The notes below the pieces were generated by a model. It ran no database searches and was not told the DNA's origin. It worked only from the letters and a program-made list of their open reading frames with translations. From NCBI GenBank assembly GCA_027422505.1, contig JAPQWV010000358.1, forward strand, positions 496,001 to 560,000: a stretch of 64,000 nucleotides of DNA. Direction: 5' to 3'. This document shows positions 46,378 to 57,293 of this stretch, one piece after another (position 1 is the first letter of the stretch; each line of letters starts with the position of its first letter). The DNA is from Craterostigma plantagineum (lineage: Eukaryota > Streptophyta > Magnoliopsida > Lamiales > Linderniaceae). The translations under genes were made by a program, and so were the position numbers.

Positions 46378-49300
46378 TCACCCAATACTTAACTTCTGCG
46401 CTGGTTTTGATTTTCTGGTAGAGAAATCCTTCTTCACCCTTTTACCTTTTCTTCCATCTTCAGTCACAGTGTGCAGTTTCTGTTTCAGGAGATTTATTCT
46501 CTTTCGAGGCTTCAAATCTCGTGCAGTGATAGTGTACTTGTTTCGTGCATCGGGCACACTAAACTCAGCGGGGTTCTTATTCAGTGTGCAAACGCCCAGT
46601 CGTGGAATGGTTGTAGCTGTTTCCATGACGATAAAGTTATTAGAACCCTCCAAATGAAACTGAGCTTGACCTACAAAAGCTCAACATATGTGAAAAAATG
46701 AGTTATTGAACAAAGAGTAGTAAATCACAAAGATAGACATGCAAGGAAAATTGTATCTAAAAGCATAATCAAAGAAATTTCTAAAAAGAACCTTGTGAAT
46801 GAGACGAAGCTTTCTTCGAGCTTTCGCCAGAGAAGAAAAAACTGTCTCGCAATTTAGGGAAGTCCTTGAAATGGTTGTTCTGTGAGGATTGTGATGCTGC
46901 AATAAAGTTCTGGTTCCCCTTGCCATTCACCCGAGGGTGGTGGTTGCACGGGGAGAAAGGTTTTTCAATAAAGTTTTCGGTGCCTACTTTGAACGAAGAG
47001 CCAGATGAGATTCCCTGATCCATCAAAGACATCAGCTGCAGAGCTGGGATCCTATCATTTGAATAAGGGTCTACAGACGATTTCGAACTAGACCCAATTC
47101 TTCCCTTCTTATTCAAAAACCCATTGTGTAGAGATTTTCCTCTGTCGATCTCCTTTACATCGTTAGTGGTCTTTCCTTTGCCGTATCTGTCTGAAAACAA
47201 CGGTAGACCTGTGTTGTTTGTCTGAAGAAATGTTCTGTTTTGATTCACGCAAACAGGAAAAGGGTCGTTCTCTCCCCGTGGAGGCCAATATAACTCTGTC
47301 CTAGTGCTGATTCTATGATCTGTAACGATGGGATTTGACAATCCTGAAAAATGCTTTTTCCTCTGTTCGTTAGGGGAAAGGGAATCGAAAACTTTGAATT
47401 GGCTCTCTCTAAGCTTTGCTTTGTCCCTTGAACAGTTTCTTAATTGGGAGAAACTCACAGGAATACCTAAAAGCCCTTCGGACATGTTTATAGGACTTCT
47501 TCTGTCGGCAGCAAATGGAAAATTCATTGTGTATCGATTTCCATCATTGTAATGTAGAGCTGGAGGGTAACTTCTGGTAGAACTGATTGTTCCTTCAGGC
47601 ATGAGATGTTTCGTTGCATTCTCGAGTTCTCTTTCACGTTGATTTTTCGCCAACAGCTCAACGATATCCATTGTATATCGTCTGAGGCTGAACCAACTTG
47701 CGTACCATTTTCATTAGTTTGATGATTTGAAACTCCAATATGTCTTTCGGCATCCACATATTCTTCGTTACAACGTGAGACAGCTGATTGGAAGGGAAAT
47801 TCCTCATTGAGATCCGGAATAAACCTACGAGTTTCAGTGGGTGATTGACAGTTGGAATTCGACTCAACGTCCATAAAGCTGTTAAGCGAAAGATCCAGAG
47901 CAACTTTTCTTTTGGCACTGCAATCTTCTGCGATGATCTTGGATGAAAGTGTCAAATCCTCACGATCAGCTTCACCTGTTGACCTCTCAGTATTGGGAGT
48001 CATAGGTACTTTATCTGTTTGATTTCCATCCAGATAATAACTCGAAGTTTTCCATCTCTTCCACCAGTTTAGGACCATGTCTAATCTTAGTCATGTTAGT
48101 CTTTGAAGAGGCAATATTTTCCTCGAAAGTATTAGTGCAAGAAGCAACTGTCTTGCGCAAATCTCTTGGAAGAACTGTGCCATCCTTAGTTTGGACTTGC
48201 CTTGACTTTTTGCCAACACCAAAATATTTGGAATTTCTGGGCTTAATAAGCTGAGACCTTACATCAACTGGGAAATCTGCTTTTGTAGAAGCATTTTCTT
48301 TAGATTCTTGATCAGAGATATCGACTCTTTTACACGTTCTATCAGCATCTAAAACAATTCCCTTTGACCTTTTGCCTATCGTCCTCATAATTCTGCCATC
48401 GTCTTCAGCGACAGTCTTTCTCTTCCTGCGAGGGCTTCTAGAAGCCTTATCGATACCATCGAATTCTAGCTGAGGAATTGCTAAATGCTCTGTCCCAGTA
48501 GACGTAACTTGAACTCCACTGGGTGATGCAGATCTAGAATTCGAATTTTCAGTATTCATCGGTTTCTTCTCTTTAACCATTAGCTCAGCAAGAAAACGTA
48601 ATTTTGGCTTCCTCTTGCACGGTAATCGCCCGAAGCATCACTACCTGATGACACATTATCGATTGGACCAACTGTGCATGGAGGATGCACAATACAAGCA
48701 GCAAGAGAAGCGTCTGACAAAGAGATGAGAAATTTCTTTCACCTTTTGTAATAATACAAGCAAATTATGTTCTAAGCAAATTTTGAATGTGGTATATTGT
48801 AACATTACCAGCTTTGCTGGGTATTTCTCTTATCGAGAGCAGATAAGCTTCTTGCATATCAGGACAGTGACTTCCAGTCATTGCATCCTTGAATACTTCT
48901 TTACCTTTCTTTCCTACAGTGGATGTTATTGATGGAACGTGATCGAACACACGAGAAAAATATAGTTATTTTGAATTGTAGAGCAGCAAGTCTCTAATTA
49001 TAAGGATCTTACGTAAAATATTACTTGTAGCTTTTTGCCTCTTAGACAGCAAGCACTGATGTTTGTTATGTGATCATTGTCCTTCCCATCTGTATGTTGC
49101 ACTAATCCAATCTCAGGTACTGTCGAAGTAGAAAAAAAAAAAAAAAAGCATAACAAACTATTAAAAATGTATCAGATCACACCAAAACAACAGTAACTTG
49201 TAATAAAATCTTGTACCAGGACTTTTGCTGACATCCATAGCAAGTGATTCTTTCCTCAAATCTGATGAGATATCAGGGACACAGCTTGAACACCTCCACC

Positions 49301-49818
49301 AGCGAAATGTTGGAACACATAAGGGAGGAAGATTGCAAAGGCCACTTTTATAATCACCTTCTGAGGTAAATGGAAAGCAAGTTCTTGCATCCTTTTTCCT
49401 CATCCCAGCGACATATCCACTTTAAGAAGGAAAAAAGAGAAACAATTGCAAAATTATATATGTTTAGCCCCCCATAGAAGAAATATACATTCGAAGAATG
49501 GAGAAGGGACAATACTGAATTTTGGTACTCGCAAAGTCTCACGTAATCAAGGAGTTGGGGCATGATAAACTGAATGCCATCATACATGTAACCATTTGAT
49601 GCCAATCAAAATTAATGCCAGAATAAGAACACTACCGCATACAGAAGTGCTCATGAACCGGTGAGTCGTCCATCTCTTCCACTGCACCAGTAATATCAAT
49701 TGCTATTGCATTTATCTGAACAAGCGATCCTGAACACTTCGATACAGAAGTGCTAGAATCAGATTGTCGTGGACTTTCTTCTACTGTCACCACAGCCTTA
49801 TCCATTTCGAAAAGAAAC
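46378..49818 (-). CDS. EMF1: EMBRYONIC FLOWER 1-like Polycomb protein
   Basis: Plant-specific nuclear protein acting with Polycomb complexes to keep flowering genes silent. Proposed exons on the minus strand: 49818-49636 (ATG 49805), 49419-49217, 49119-49025, about 48908-48809, 48713-46792 and 46670-46378. Every junction has GT...AG, though the fourth exon's left edge is ambiguous (48913 or 48908). Family marks are VQINAIAIDITGAVEEMD and HFCMRGYVAGMRKKD at the N-terminus, the FRWWRC motif near 49300, IVELLAKNQRERE in the large exon, and CTLNKNPAEFSVPDARN near the C-terminus. Length would be about 920 residues, somewhat below the Arabidopsis protein. In the large exon three one-base losses break the frame (near 48620, 48049 in an A run, and 47672), yet similarity continues across each. 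Either the gene is recently inactivated or these are assembly errors; I favour errors. Confidence 0.88.
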
Positions 49819-49836
49819 CTAAAATCCATTGTAGAA

Positions 49837-50705
49837 AGCTACAGTATCAGTACACAAACGTTAAATTTCATATGGAATTATGAATAAGATGGAATGACTA
49901 GTTGACAAGTAAGTACATCATATACGTACATAAACATTTGAATTCTGGTTGAGAATTCAAAGTGCAGTGCATATCGTAAGTTGTAAACACTTGGAATGAC
50001 TAGCATCAGATAAATGGCACCAGCAGACAATTAAGGATAATCTACAACCCACAAATGCTGTTACAAGTGATGTAAGAACGCGAAGGTAAACTAAACGTGG
50101 CACTCGCTAGTGATAGCCTTCATTACGAAAGATGACAAAACCCTAGTGGAGAAAAGTGAAAAAACTTAAGACTTCAGCGAATTAAAAACATTTACATGTC
50201 GTCAAGCATATAACTGAAGCTTCAACAATGAAATGAATCAAATAAGAGCATAAGGATCAATTATCAAAACTTCTACAACTTTTGGTGGAAAAGTGCCTAC
50301 TGGAGATGTATCACCACCATACAATTAAAATTCAATGAAATCCTTCATTTCAAAAATCAGATGGGAAAACAAAGTAAATAAGATTATCTCATGGCCCAAT
50401 CGAACAAGTGTTGTTAGGGTTTACTATTGCAAGTAATATAAAAGCAAAGGTGCGGCACTTCAGTGAACCAGCCCAGCTTCAATCCAAATCCATCAGAAAC
50501 AGTAACGGATAACCGGAAAAAGAAAAAGCAAGGTAAAAAGAAATGTAAACATAAAAGGACAACAATTTAAATAGAACAAAAAAACTAAATGATAAGAAAC
50601 CCACTTGATAAGGATGTTCATAACCAATACGAGCTGTAGCCGAGAAACGAAAGAAATCAGCACATCGAACAATCAGAAACCGAAGTAAACAGATGATGAC
50701 AAACC
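49837..50705 (-). other. Probable 5' UTR intron of the EMF1-like gene
   Basis: AT-rich, no coding frame of interest, bounded by the donor at about 50705 and an acceptor at 49819. No repeats recognised. Confidence 0.4.
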
Positions 50706-51000
50706 TTAGTTCCAATCGACAAATCCGATCATAAACCGTCCCAGATGCCCACGGAACGCGGTGGAACAGCCCTCTTTGGATAGAAATTCAGCTAACCGAG
50801 CCGCGTGTTTGATTCTCCTGAAGCGATCCGAGACTTTGTTGGAGTAATTTAAGTACCTAACGACTGATAGCCCTAAGGTTTTAGGTCTAAATTCGCAAAT
50901 TTTTTGGTTTTTGTAGTGAGAGAAAAACTTGGAAAAGAAGACGAGAGAGACTGAGAAAAGATAATAATAATTTAAGTGATGGGTTGGGTTTAGCAAAGCC
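50706..51000 (-). other. Probable 5' UTR exon and promoter of the EMF1-like gene
   Basis: On the minus strand a less AT-rich block ends in GGAACTAAG followed by GTTTGTC, a good donor. The acceptor ATTTTAG/GTTTC at 49819-49820 lies 13 bases before the proposed ATG. This implies a 0.9 kb intron in the 5' UTR. Transcription start is expected near or above 51000. Inferred from splice signals only. Confidence 0.45.
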
Positions 51001-51017
51001 AAGCACATTTTCTTCAT

Positions 51018-51880
51018 ACACTCAACTTTTTGGTATTATACACATAACATACAACAAATACTTACATCCATGTGGTATATGTAATATGCCATCGAGGCCC
51101 AGCACCGCTCATCACTCATCCACTACGTCTTTCCCCAAACCCTAGTCAAACAATTCGGGGCATTTTCCCCACGCGGGGCTCTGAAGGGCAGTCAAGGTTA
51201 TGGAAATGGATCTTCAATGTCCCGGGAGGTGATTGGTGCGTGGTGCCACTTGCGCGGGTGAGAATGGAAGAGCAAGATCCCTAAACCGTGCATAATTAAT
51301 GTAGAGAAGCGACAGGTAAAGGAGAGAGAGGGATATAATTACCCTAACGCCCCAGAGTGATATTCAAATTCTATATCCATATAAATATAAAATATAGGGA
51401 TTTTGAAGAAAAGAAAGGGTAGTGGGTTGGGTATGGGAATTGGGTTATGTCATTTTAGGTTCAAGACTTCTTAGTTAGAGAAAATTGCCAGTTGTTTGTT
51501 GCCTTGGAGTGAAAAGTATGTCCAATGACTATAAGTATTACATGTATGTAATGCTACATATCCAAGTAGGCAATACAAAATAGAGATTTATCCAGATGCT
51601 ACTAAAATATCTATTTTCAGCTACTAGTGTTGATTTAAGATTAATATTTAAATACAATGTAAAAGTCATTAGCGAGTGGACAATGGGCCCGATTTGTTGC
51701 ACTCTGATATATTATTTCTATCCCGAATGTATCCCAAATGAAAAGGATCAAGGTTAATCAAACCTAAGACATACCATTAGAAATTATACGGACAACACTA
51801 GGTCTGCCCTTAAGAAAATCTATGTTAAACGATAGTCAGTTACGACTCTTTGTTTGCGAAAATCTAAATTAAATGATAGC
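51018..51880. other. Intergenic stretch upstream of EMF1
   Basis: AT-rich except 51085-51290, which is moderately GC-rich. No gene recognised. TATA-like strings near 51370-51400 have no associated frame. Confidence 0.45.
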
Positions 51881-52396
51881 CACTTACGACTCGTACTTTT
51901 GCGTAATATGGTAAAATCACAAATATGTTGATTACGTGTAATTTATCTAGTATTATAGTTTATTCTTAATGTACATATTGAGTTTAATCTCCGTACACTG
52001 CTGACTAGTTAATTGATATTTACATATTCATATGCAATCTATTATATGTTTATCTATATGGTCAATTAATTGAATAATGTAATCGCATTAACTCACCTAT
52101 AGACATGTTGATGCTCTATGCAGTAATAGTGCTAGTACCACTTACGGCTCGTACTTTTGCGTAATATGGTAAAATCACAATGATGTTGATTACGTGTAAT
52201 TTACCTAGTATTATAGTTTATTCTTAATGTACATATTGAGTTTAATCTCCGTACAGTGCTGACTAGTTAATTGATATTTACATATTCATATGCAATTTAT
52301 TATATGTTTATCCTAATATGGTCAATTAATTGAATAATGTAATCGCGTTAACTCACCTATAGACGTGTTCATGCTCTATGCGGTAATAATGCTAAA
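51881..52396. repeat. Tandem duplication, period 258 bp, two copies
   Basis: 51881-52138 and 52139-52396 are near-identical, starting CACTTACG(A/G)CTCGTACTTT and including GTACATATTGAGTTTAATCT. Copies differ at about a dozen positions by eye. The end is only 15 bp from the target site of the Mutator-like element. Confidence 0.9.
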
Positions 52397-52420
52397 TATA
52401 TGTACCTGACTCTCATCTTA

Positions 52421-52545
52421 GGTTTTTTTAATTAAATAAACAAAAAGAAAATAGCCATTATAAAAATAAACCAGAACGGACAGTATTAATAAATAAAGAA
52501 CTTCGTCATCTAGGATGACGAGTTACGTAACTCGTCTTCCTGGAT
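52421..52545 (+). repeat. Left TIR of the Mutator-like element with a terminal palindrome
   Basis: AT-rich outer 80 bp, then TTCGTCATCTAGGATGACG and the perfect 20-bp palindrome GACGAGTTACGTAACTCGTC (about 52517-52536). The same palindrome occurs at about 52638 and 52751. Confidence 0.8.
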
Positions 52546-52618
52546 GACGAGTTAATGTCTAGCTGGCCCGCTGACCGTCATGGCTGGTCAAGTTGACCCG
52601 TGCATAGTGTTTATGTAA

Positions 52619-52789
52619 CTAATTCGTCATCCCAAATGACGAGTTACGTAACTCGTCATCTGGGATGACGGAGTACTCCAATTATTCCCGACCAACCTGC
52701 ATGCGCATGCAGCGTGTCGGAAATAATTGGAGTACTTCGTCATACCAGATGACGAGTTACGTAACTCGTCATTTGGGATGACGAATTAG
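52619..52789. repeat. 171-bp near-perfect inverted repeat
   Basis: The arms of about 85 bp, centred at 52704 on GCATGCGCATGC, are reverse complements with about five mismatches and one indel. Each arm contains the GACGAGTTACGTAACTCGTC palindrome, so hairpins are nested inside the large hairpin. Outer ends are CTAATTCGTCATCCC and GGGATGACGAATTAG. A TATA box follows six bases after the right arm. Confidence 0.92.
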
Positions 52790-52794
52790 TTCTC

Positions 52795-52802
52795 TATAAA
52801 TA
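52795..52802 (+). promoter_or_regulatory. TATA box of the Mutator-like ORF
   Basis: TATAAATA, 53 bp upstream of the ATG at 52855, with an A/C-rich leader in between (CATACAACAATTTACACA). Transcription would start about 30 bp downstream, leaving a very short 5' UTR and the hairpin immediately upstream of the promoter. Confidence 0.6.
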
Positions 52803-52854
52803 CCACCCCTACTCGCATAGTACCATATCATTCTAACATACAACAATTTACACA

Positions 52855-53449
52855 ATGGTGTCGAATCGCGTACAAGTCATAGTATATTTCGGCGGTGAAG
52901 TAATTCAATCATCCGATTCCACCGTCAAATATAATATCCGTCCTATTGCATATAGGCGAATTCGTCGCAATACCAATTTTTCCGAGTTTATATCGTTGTT
53001 GAAGTTACGGGTGCTGATAGTAGTCGTTGTTCGTTCGTTGTCTACGGGAAAAATGAATACTTTCAACATTCCCGCCACTTTCATCAGCTACTCCAAATCT
53101 CCAACGACAACGACTTACAATTTTTCATACATCCCGATTCGGAGAACGACTGTCTTGAAGTTTTTGTTGATGCGGTTGAAAATTCAAACATCGATTTGAA
53201 CGAAGAGCCTCATCGCAATCTTGAGGAGCGATGCGAGTTTCCTACGTTTGAAGTTGGTTCTTCCAGTTATACATGTTCGGAGTTTCCCGACATTATCTCA
53301 GTTACGGCAGGGTTCAGCAATGTTTCTCTGGAGAGAACGACGCTTGGTGTTCCATTCGATATGCCAGAATCCGTGTCAGAACCCGTGCCAGAATTCGTGC
53401 CTGAACCCGAGGAAGACGTTGATGTTAGAGTAATTCGTCATCTGGGGTG
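52855..53449 (+). pseudogene. MULE transposase N-terminal-like protein (one frameshift)
   Basis: ATG 52855 opens VQVIVYFGGEVIQSS and NIRPIAYRRI, similar in style to the small N-terminal domain that starts many plant MULE transposases. Near 53010 the likely frame changes by one base. The next frame (CSFVVYGKNEY, LQFFIHPDSENDCLEVFV) runs unbroken to TGA 53447-53449, inside the right-hand repeat. Total about 197 codons; the C-terminal part is Pro/Glu/Val-rich (ESVSEPVPEFVPEPEEDV). There is no transposase catalytic core or zinc finger. It could be a deletion derivative of an autonomous element or a small accessory protein; family assignment is from memory of motif style and is tentative. Confidence 0.55.
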
Positions 53450-53596
53450 ATGAGTTACGCCATATCACTGCATTGCCAGCGCGGATAAGTAACTCGTCAT
53501 CCCAGATGACGAAATTTGTTATTTTATTAATACCTTACATTTTATGTTTGTTTTGGTAATGTTTAATTTTTTTTGGTTTATTTAATTAAAAATACC
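53440..53596 (-). repeat. Right TIR of the Mutator-like element with an imperfect palindrome
   Basis: 53442-53467 (ATTCGTCATCTGGGGTGATG) and 53488-53513 (CGTCATCCCAGATGACGAAA) are inverted to each other around a 20-bp loop. The AT-rich tail to 53596 mirrors the left end. The stop codon of the ORF falls in the first arm. Confidence 0.78.
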
Positions 53597-53605
53597 CTCA
53601 TCTTA

Positions 53606-54025
53606 ACCTAATTTCACTATACTAAAAAGGCCGATACCATCTAAAGTTCATTGATATAGAAATAAGGCAATCACATTTTTGTAATGCATATCGATGTATA
53701 CTGAGATAAGGCATGCATCATTACACTATGTTACAAGATCAACAGAATCAGAAAAAAATTTAGATAAACCCTAAGTTCCGTGATTATGGTCGAAAGAGAT
53801 TATTAATAGTTTAACAACGTCATGAGTATATTATAATTGTTTGGGTATTAGATAACTGAAAACTTCACTAGGTATATATTGGTTAGGAGGAGAATCTAAA
53901 GAGAAGTAATTTGATCAAGCACATGATGTGTAGTTATAAGGCTATATTTTTGGGGGAATTTTATGTCAGGCCAGTTTGAATTTACTTGTCAAGACCTATC
54001 ATAAAACTAATAAGTTTAAAGGACT
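53606..54025. other. Unassigned AT-rich stretch
   Basis: No gene or repeat recognised between the Mutator-like element and the next LTR element. Confidence 0.5.
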
Positions 54026-54030
54026 TACGT

Positions 54031-55774
54031 TGTTGCAAATCCGGTACTTAGACAATTTTTTCGAAACTGTCCTCGCAGCCGCGCCTTCACAACCGGCACG
54101 CGCGCAATCAAATCCCGCCGTGCAGAACTTCGCCTTGAACACGTTCAGCCTCCACACACGTCGCCATGCCTTGTAAAGCGGAAACAAAACAAGACAACGT
54201 AAATTTAAGGGACCTCGCCGAGGTTCGCTCCTCGACTTAGCCCGTTTTATTCCTCAGCGAACAAAACGTACACGATAGGAAAACTCAAACCCGTGTGGAA
54301 CCGAACAGACCTCGGCCTCACCTCGCTACCCTACGAAGCTACTAACACGGTTATCCTAAGTGTCCCTTGGGATCTTAATCACTCGCCTAACTGGCTCGTG
54401 AAAACCTACGCGCGACCCCTTTTTCGAATTCTACCCCAAACGAAGAACTCGACGCCACTCCACTTGGATGCCCTCTCGCTCGCTATGAGGTGCACTCAAT
54501 TGCCTCAACGTGTAATTTTCGTCCCCTCTCTTGGGCTGCTCAAAAGTGGCATATTTATAGGCTCCAAGCTTCCTTTATGACTTGGTAAAGATCACCTCAA
54601 AAAGATCTCCAAATCTTGTTTTCCATATCTTCTAAATATAGTAAATATTCAAACAAGATTCTCCTCAAAGATCTCAAACCTTTTGAACCTAGTCAAAACC
54701 TCCTTGGAAGCTTCCATGGACTTAGCAAACCTTTGCACTTGGCGTGCCTTGGCACGCATCGCCCCACAACTTGCCGCAGCGTGCGCCCGCGCGGGCTTTG
54801 CTCCGCGCGTGTACTTGGCCTGGCCCTCGTGGCCAGGCCCTGCCATGGATCGTCTCGTCGGCTGGTCCGCCTTGGCTGGTCTCGGCTTGGGTCAGAAGCT
54901 AGCCGCGCCCGCGCACCGCCGCCCCGGCCTGGTCGCGGTCCGGCCACGGCCCACGTGGTCTGGCCCGACCCGACCTTCACCGACCCGCTCCGTCTTGACC
55001 CTGTCTGACCCGCTCCATTCTGACCAGGCCCGACCCGATCCGACCTGACCCGTGGTCCGACCCATTTTGCGCCCAAGTCGGCCGCACCGTGCCCGGCTCG
55101 GCCTTGTCGTTCCGATGATCACCGTCTTGGACCTCAGCGTCCTAAGCGGCCTCCTGAACATCGAACCTCGTCTAAGTGTTGAAACATCAACTCCGTGCTT
55201 TAGACTTGCCCGCCTCCGACCGTGGACCACTGTCCGCCGTTGCTGCCGTCGCTGGACCTCAGCGTCCGCGCCAGCCCGCATGCGCGTGTGCCTCCTGCGT
55301 GCACTGGCCTGCCTTGTTGCCGCACTGCGTGCCGCACATGTGCGCGCGCTGCCCCCGCCTCGTGTGCCAAACCTCGCACAGGCCCTGCCGAGAAGTCTCG
55401 CTCATCGCCTAAGTCCCGTGCGCGCCAGTTCTCGCACACCCTGCCGAGAACTCCCGTATACCCTTAGCCCAATGCGTCCACGATGTGCGCGCGCTGCCCC
55501 AGCAGCCCCCGCATATGTGCGCGCGCCCCGCGCACAGCCCCGCGCTTAGTGTGAATGCGCGGCCCGGCCCGGCCACCTGCATGGCTGGCCACCGTGCCAA
55601 CCTCGCCGGCTCCCGCCGAGTCCTTCGTTACCTCGCCGGATCCTTCCATGCGTCTTTGGGTAGAAAACATCCAAGTGTTGTTCCCCGCCAACTCGTGCGC
55701 CTTGAACCTGCACGTCACAACAACTTATATAGATCGGCCATGACGAGCTGATGACGTGCACTCAAGGTGTAACA
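54031..55774 (-). repeat. 3' LTR of the gag-protease element (1744 bp)
   Basis: Minus strand starts TGTTACACC at 55774 and ends GGATTTGCAACA at 54031. 54700-55640 is very GC-rich, which creates many long overlapping open frames on both strands; none resembles a protein and all are repeated in the other LTR with different lengths. Confidence 0.92.
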
Positions 55775-55788
55775 ATTCTCCCCCCGCA
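55775..55788 (-). other. Polypurine tract of the gag-protease element
   Basis: Minus strand GCGGGGGGAGAAT lies directly before the LTR start TGTTACACC. Confidence 0.8.
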
Positions 55789-55913
55789 GAGAGAGTCGGT
55801 GTCCTCGTCGACACTGTCGTCCCATTGCCAACCCTTCTTCTCTCGTGCCAGTACTGTCGCACAACGTCCTCATCGATGCTGTCGACTCGCCCACATCCGT
55901 CTCCAATAAGGAT

Positions 55914-56300
55914 TTAATGGCTCGAAGGATCAATCGCCACCGCTGCCCTCAAGAAGTCTAGCCCCAAGATCAGGTCGAAATTGTCCATCTCGACCACCGT
56001 AAGGTCGACCCATCCTCGCCAACCGCCAAGGCTAAGCACCGCCCGTGCCACGCCTTTCACCTCGGTTGCATGGGAGTTAAAGGCCTTGATCGCCGCCTTA
56101 TGGAAGCGCACGCTAAGTCTGAGATCCTCGATCAGCCGACTTGCCACGAACGTGTGAGTTGCGCCCGTGTCGACAAGCCCGAACACCTCAATCTCGTTGA
56201 GCCTGCACTCCACAAACAAAAGGTCCTTAGAAGGTGTACATCAAAGAGTAGTTATCCGAAGTGGGGCTATTCTCGTGATTTCCCCTTCAGTCGAACCGTC
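55914..56300 (-). CDS. Retroviral-type aspartic protease of the gag-protease element
   Basis: The minus-strand frame has FGLVDTGATHTFVASRLI (catalytic DTG at 56163-56171) and the flap/second-half pattern WVDLTVVEMDNFDLILGLDFL. This is a complete gypsy-type protease of about 100 residues, which cleaves Gag in the particle. It follows the zinc knuckle with little spacing. After its stop at 55914 only about 130 bp remain before the polypurine tract. These read like the tail of a polyprotein (VDEDTDSLCGG on the minus strand in another frame), consistent with an internal deletion of RT to integrase. Confidence 0.85.
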
Positions 56301-56336
56301 CTCGACTATTACGGCCGCCACCTGCGTCCGCTTCGG

Positions 56337-57266
56337 ACATTGCCTCGCTCGATGCCCCATCGCGCTGCAAAAGTAACACTCGCCGCCTTTGGGGTATTCC
56401 GTTGCCTCTGCCGTGGGCGCTACCTCCTTTCCTCTTGTCCACCCCCGTCTTTCTCTTGGTCTCCTTCCCCTTCTTGGCCTTCATGGAAGTGGTCGTCGCG
56501 GCCTCAGTCGTCGTTGCTGCTCGATTGGCCTGATCTCGACAAGTCGCTCCGCCGCAGCATAAGCCGATGCAAGGTCCTGGACACCCTGCCGATTCAGCTC
56601 CATTTGGGCCCATGGCTTGAGCCCGCCAATAAAGGTGTAGAGTCGGTCCGTCTCGGACATATCGGTGATGCCCAACATGAGCAAGGCAAACTCGCGCACG
56701 TAGTCTGGGGCCGAGACCGTGTGCTTGAGCTTCTCTAGCGCCTCCCTCGTCACCCACGATGTGTTCCCCGGTAGAAACTGGGCCTCCAACTCACGCCTCA
56801 AATTAGCCCAGGCCGTGAGCCTTCGCCTATTGAGTTCCACATCCTGCGTGAGCCTCGTCCGCCACCACAGCTTCCCGTCGTCCTCGAGATAGTTCAACGC
56901 GACATCTACCTTGTCCGCCTCTTGTATTCCCTTGCCTTGGAAATACGCCTCTATGTCGTAGAGGAAGTTTTGCAACTCCCTCGCGTCACGCACCCCATTG
57001 AACATCCGCGTCTCCCTTGTGAATTTACGACTCGCCGGTGCGGCCGGGGCCGCTAAGCCACCCGCCACCAAGGTTCGAAGTGCCACGTGCTCGGCCTCGA
57101 TCCTTGCCATCCGTGCCTCCTCTGCCGCCCTTGCTGCCTTGACTGCGTTAACGTCAGCTACCCACGTCGCAAAGTCGGGTAGGTTCTCTAGGATGGTTTG
57201 TTGCAACCCCATCCTATTCTCCAGGACCGTCAGACGAGCCGCCGTCGATCGACTGCCTTCAACCAT
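56337..57266 (-). CDS. gag: gag of the gag-protease element
   Basis: ATG at 57266 (MVEGSRSTAARL), only about 12 bp beyond the primer-binding site. A coiled-coil-like N-terminus (VLENRMGLQQTILENL; RAAEEARMARIEAEH) leads to the gag core RMFNGVRDARELQNFLYDIE, DDGKLWWRTRL, LEAQFLPGNTSWVTREALEK and FIGGLKPWAQMELNRQGVQD. The open frame ends at 56481 after a shift in the linker near 56515. The CCHC zinc knuckle CYFCSAMGHRARQC is encoded at 56337-56378 in another frame. Gag is otherwise intact. Confidence 0.86.
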
Positions 57267-57277
57267 GTCGTATAATG

Positions 57278-57290
57278 TCTCTGATACCAA
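57278..57290 (-). other. Primer-binding site of the gag-protease element
   Basis: Minus strand TTGGTATCAGAGA, three bases from the LTR end. Reading through it gives a false N-terminal extension of gag. Confidence 0.88.
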
Positions 57291-57293
57291 CTT

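Larger units (their letters stand above)
52412..53605 (+). mobile_element. Mutator-like element (1176 bp) with hairpins and an ORF
   Basis: The element at 52421-53596 is flanked by a perfect 9-bp direct repeat CTCATCTTA (52412-52420, 53597-53605). Ends are inverted: GGTTTTTTTAATTAAATAAA at left, while the right end reversed reads GGTATTTTTAATTAAATAAA. Similarity continues, with gaps, for about 107 bp to the shared TTCGTCATCT(A/G)GGATGACG and GAGTTAC. The 9-bp TSD, the long TIRs and an encoded MULE-like N-terminal domain together support a Mutator-superfamily element. It lacks the DDE catalytic part, so it depends on a helper. Confidence 0.82.

Noticed and set aside
49805..49829. Upstream ATG (49829) as the EMF1 start
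   Set aside because: A good AG acceptor at 49819-49820 lies between the two ATGs, so the first is probably intronic; 49805 preferred.
52855..53449. Independent host gene
   Set aside because: It lies wholly between inverted ends with a 9-bp target duplication, and its stop is inside the right-hand repeat, so it belongs to the mobile element.
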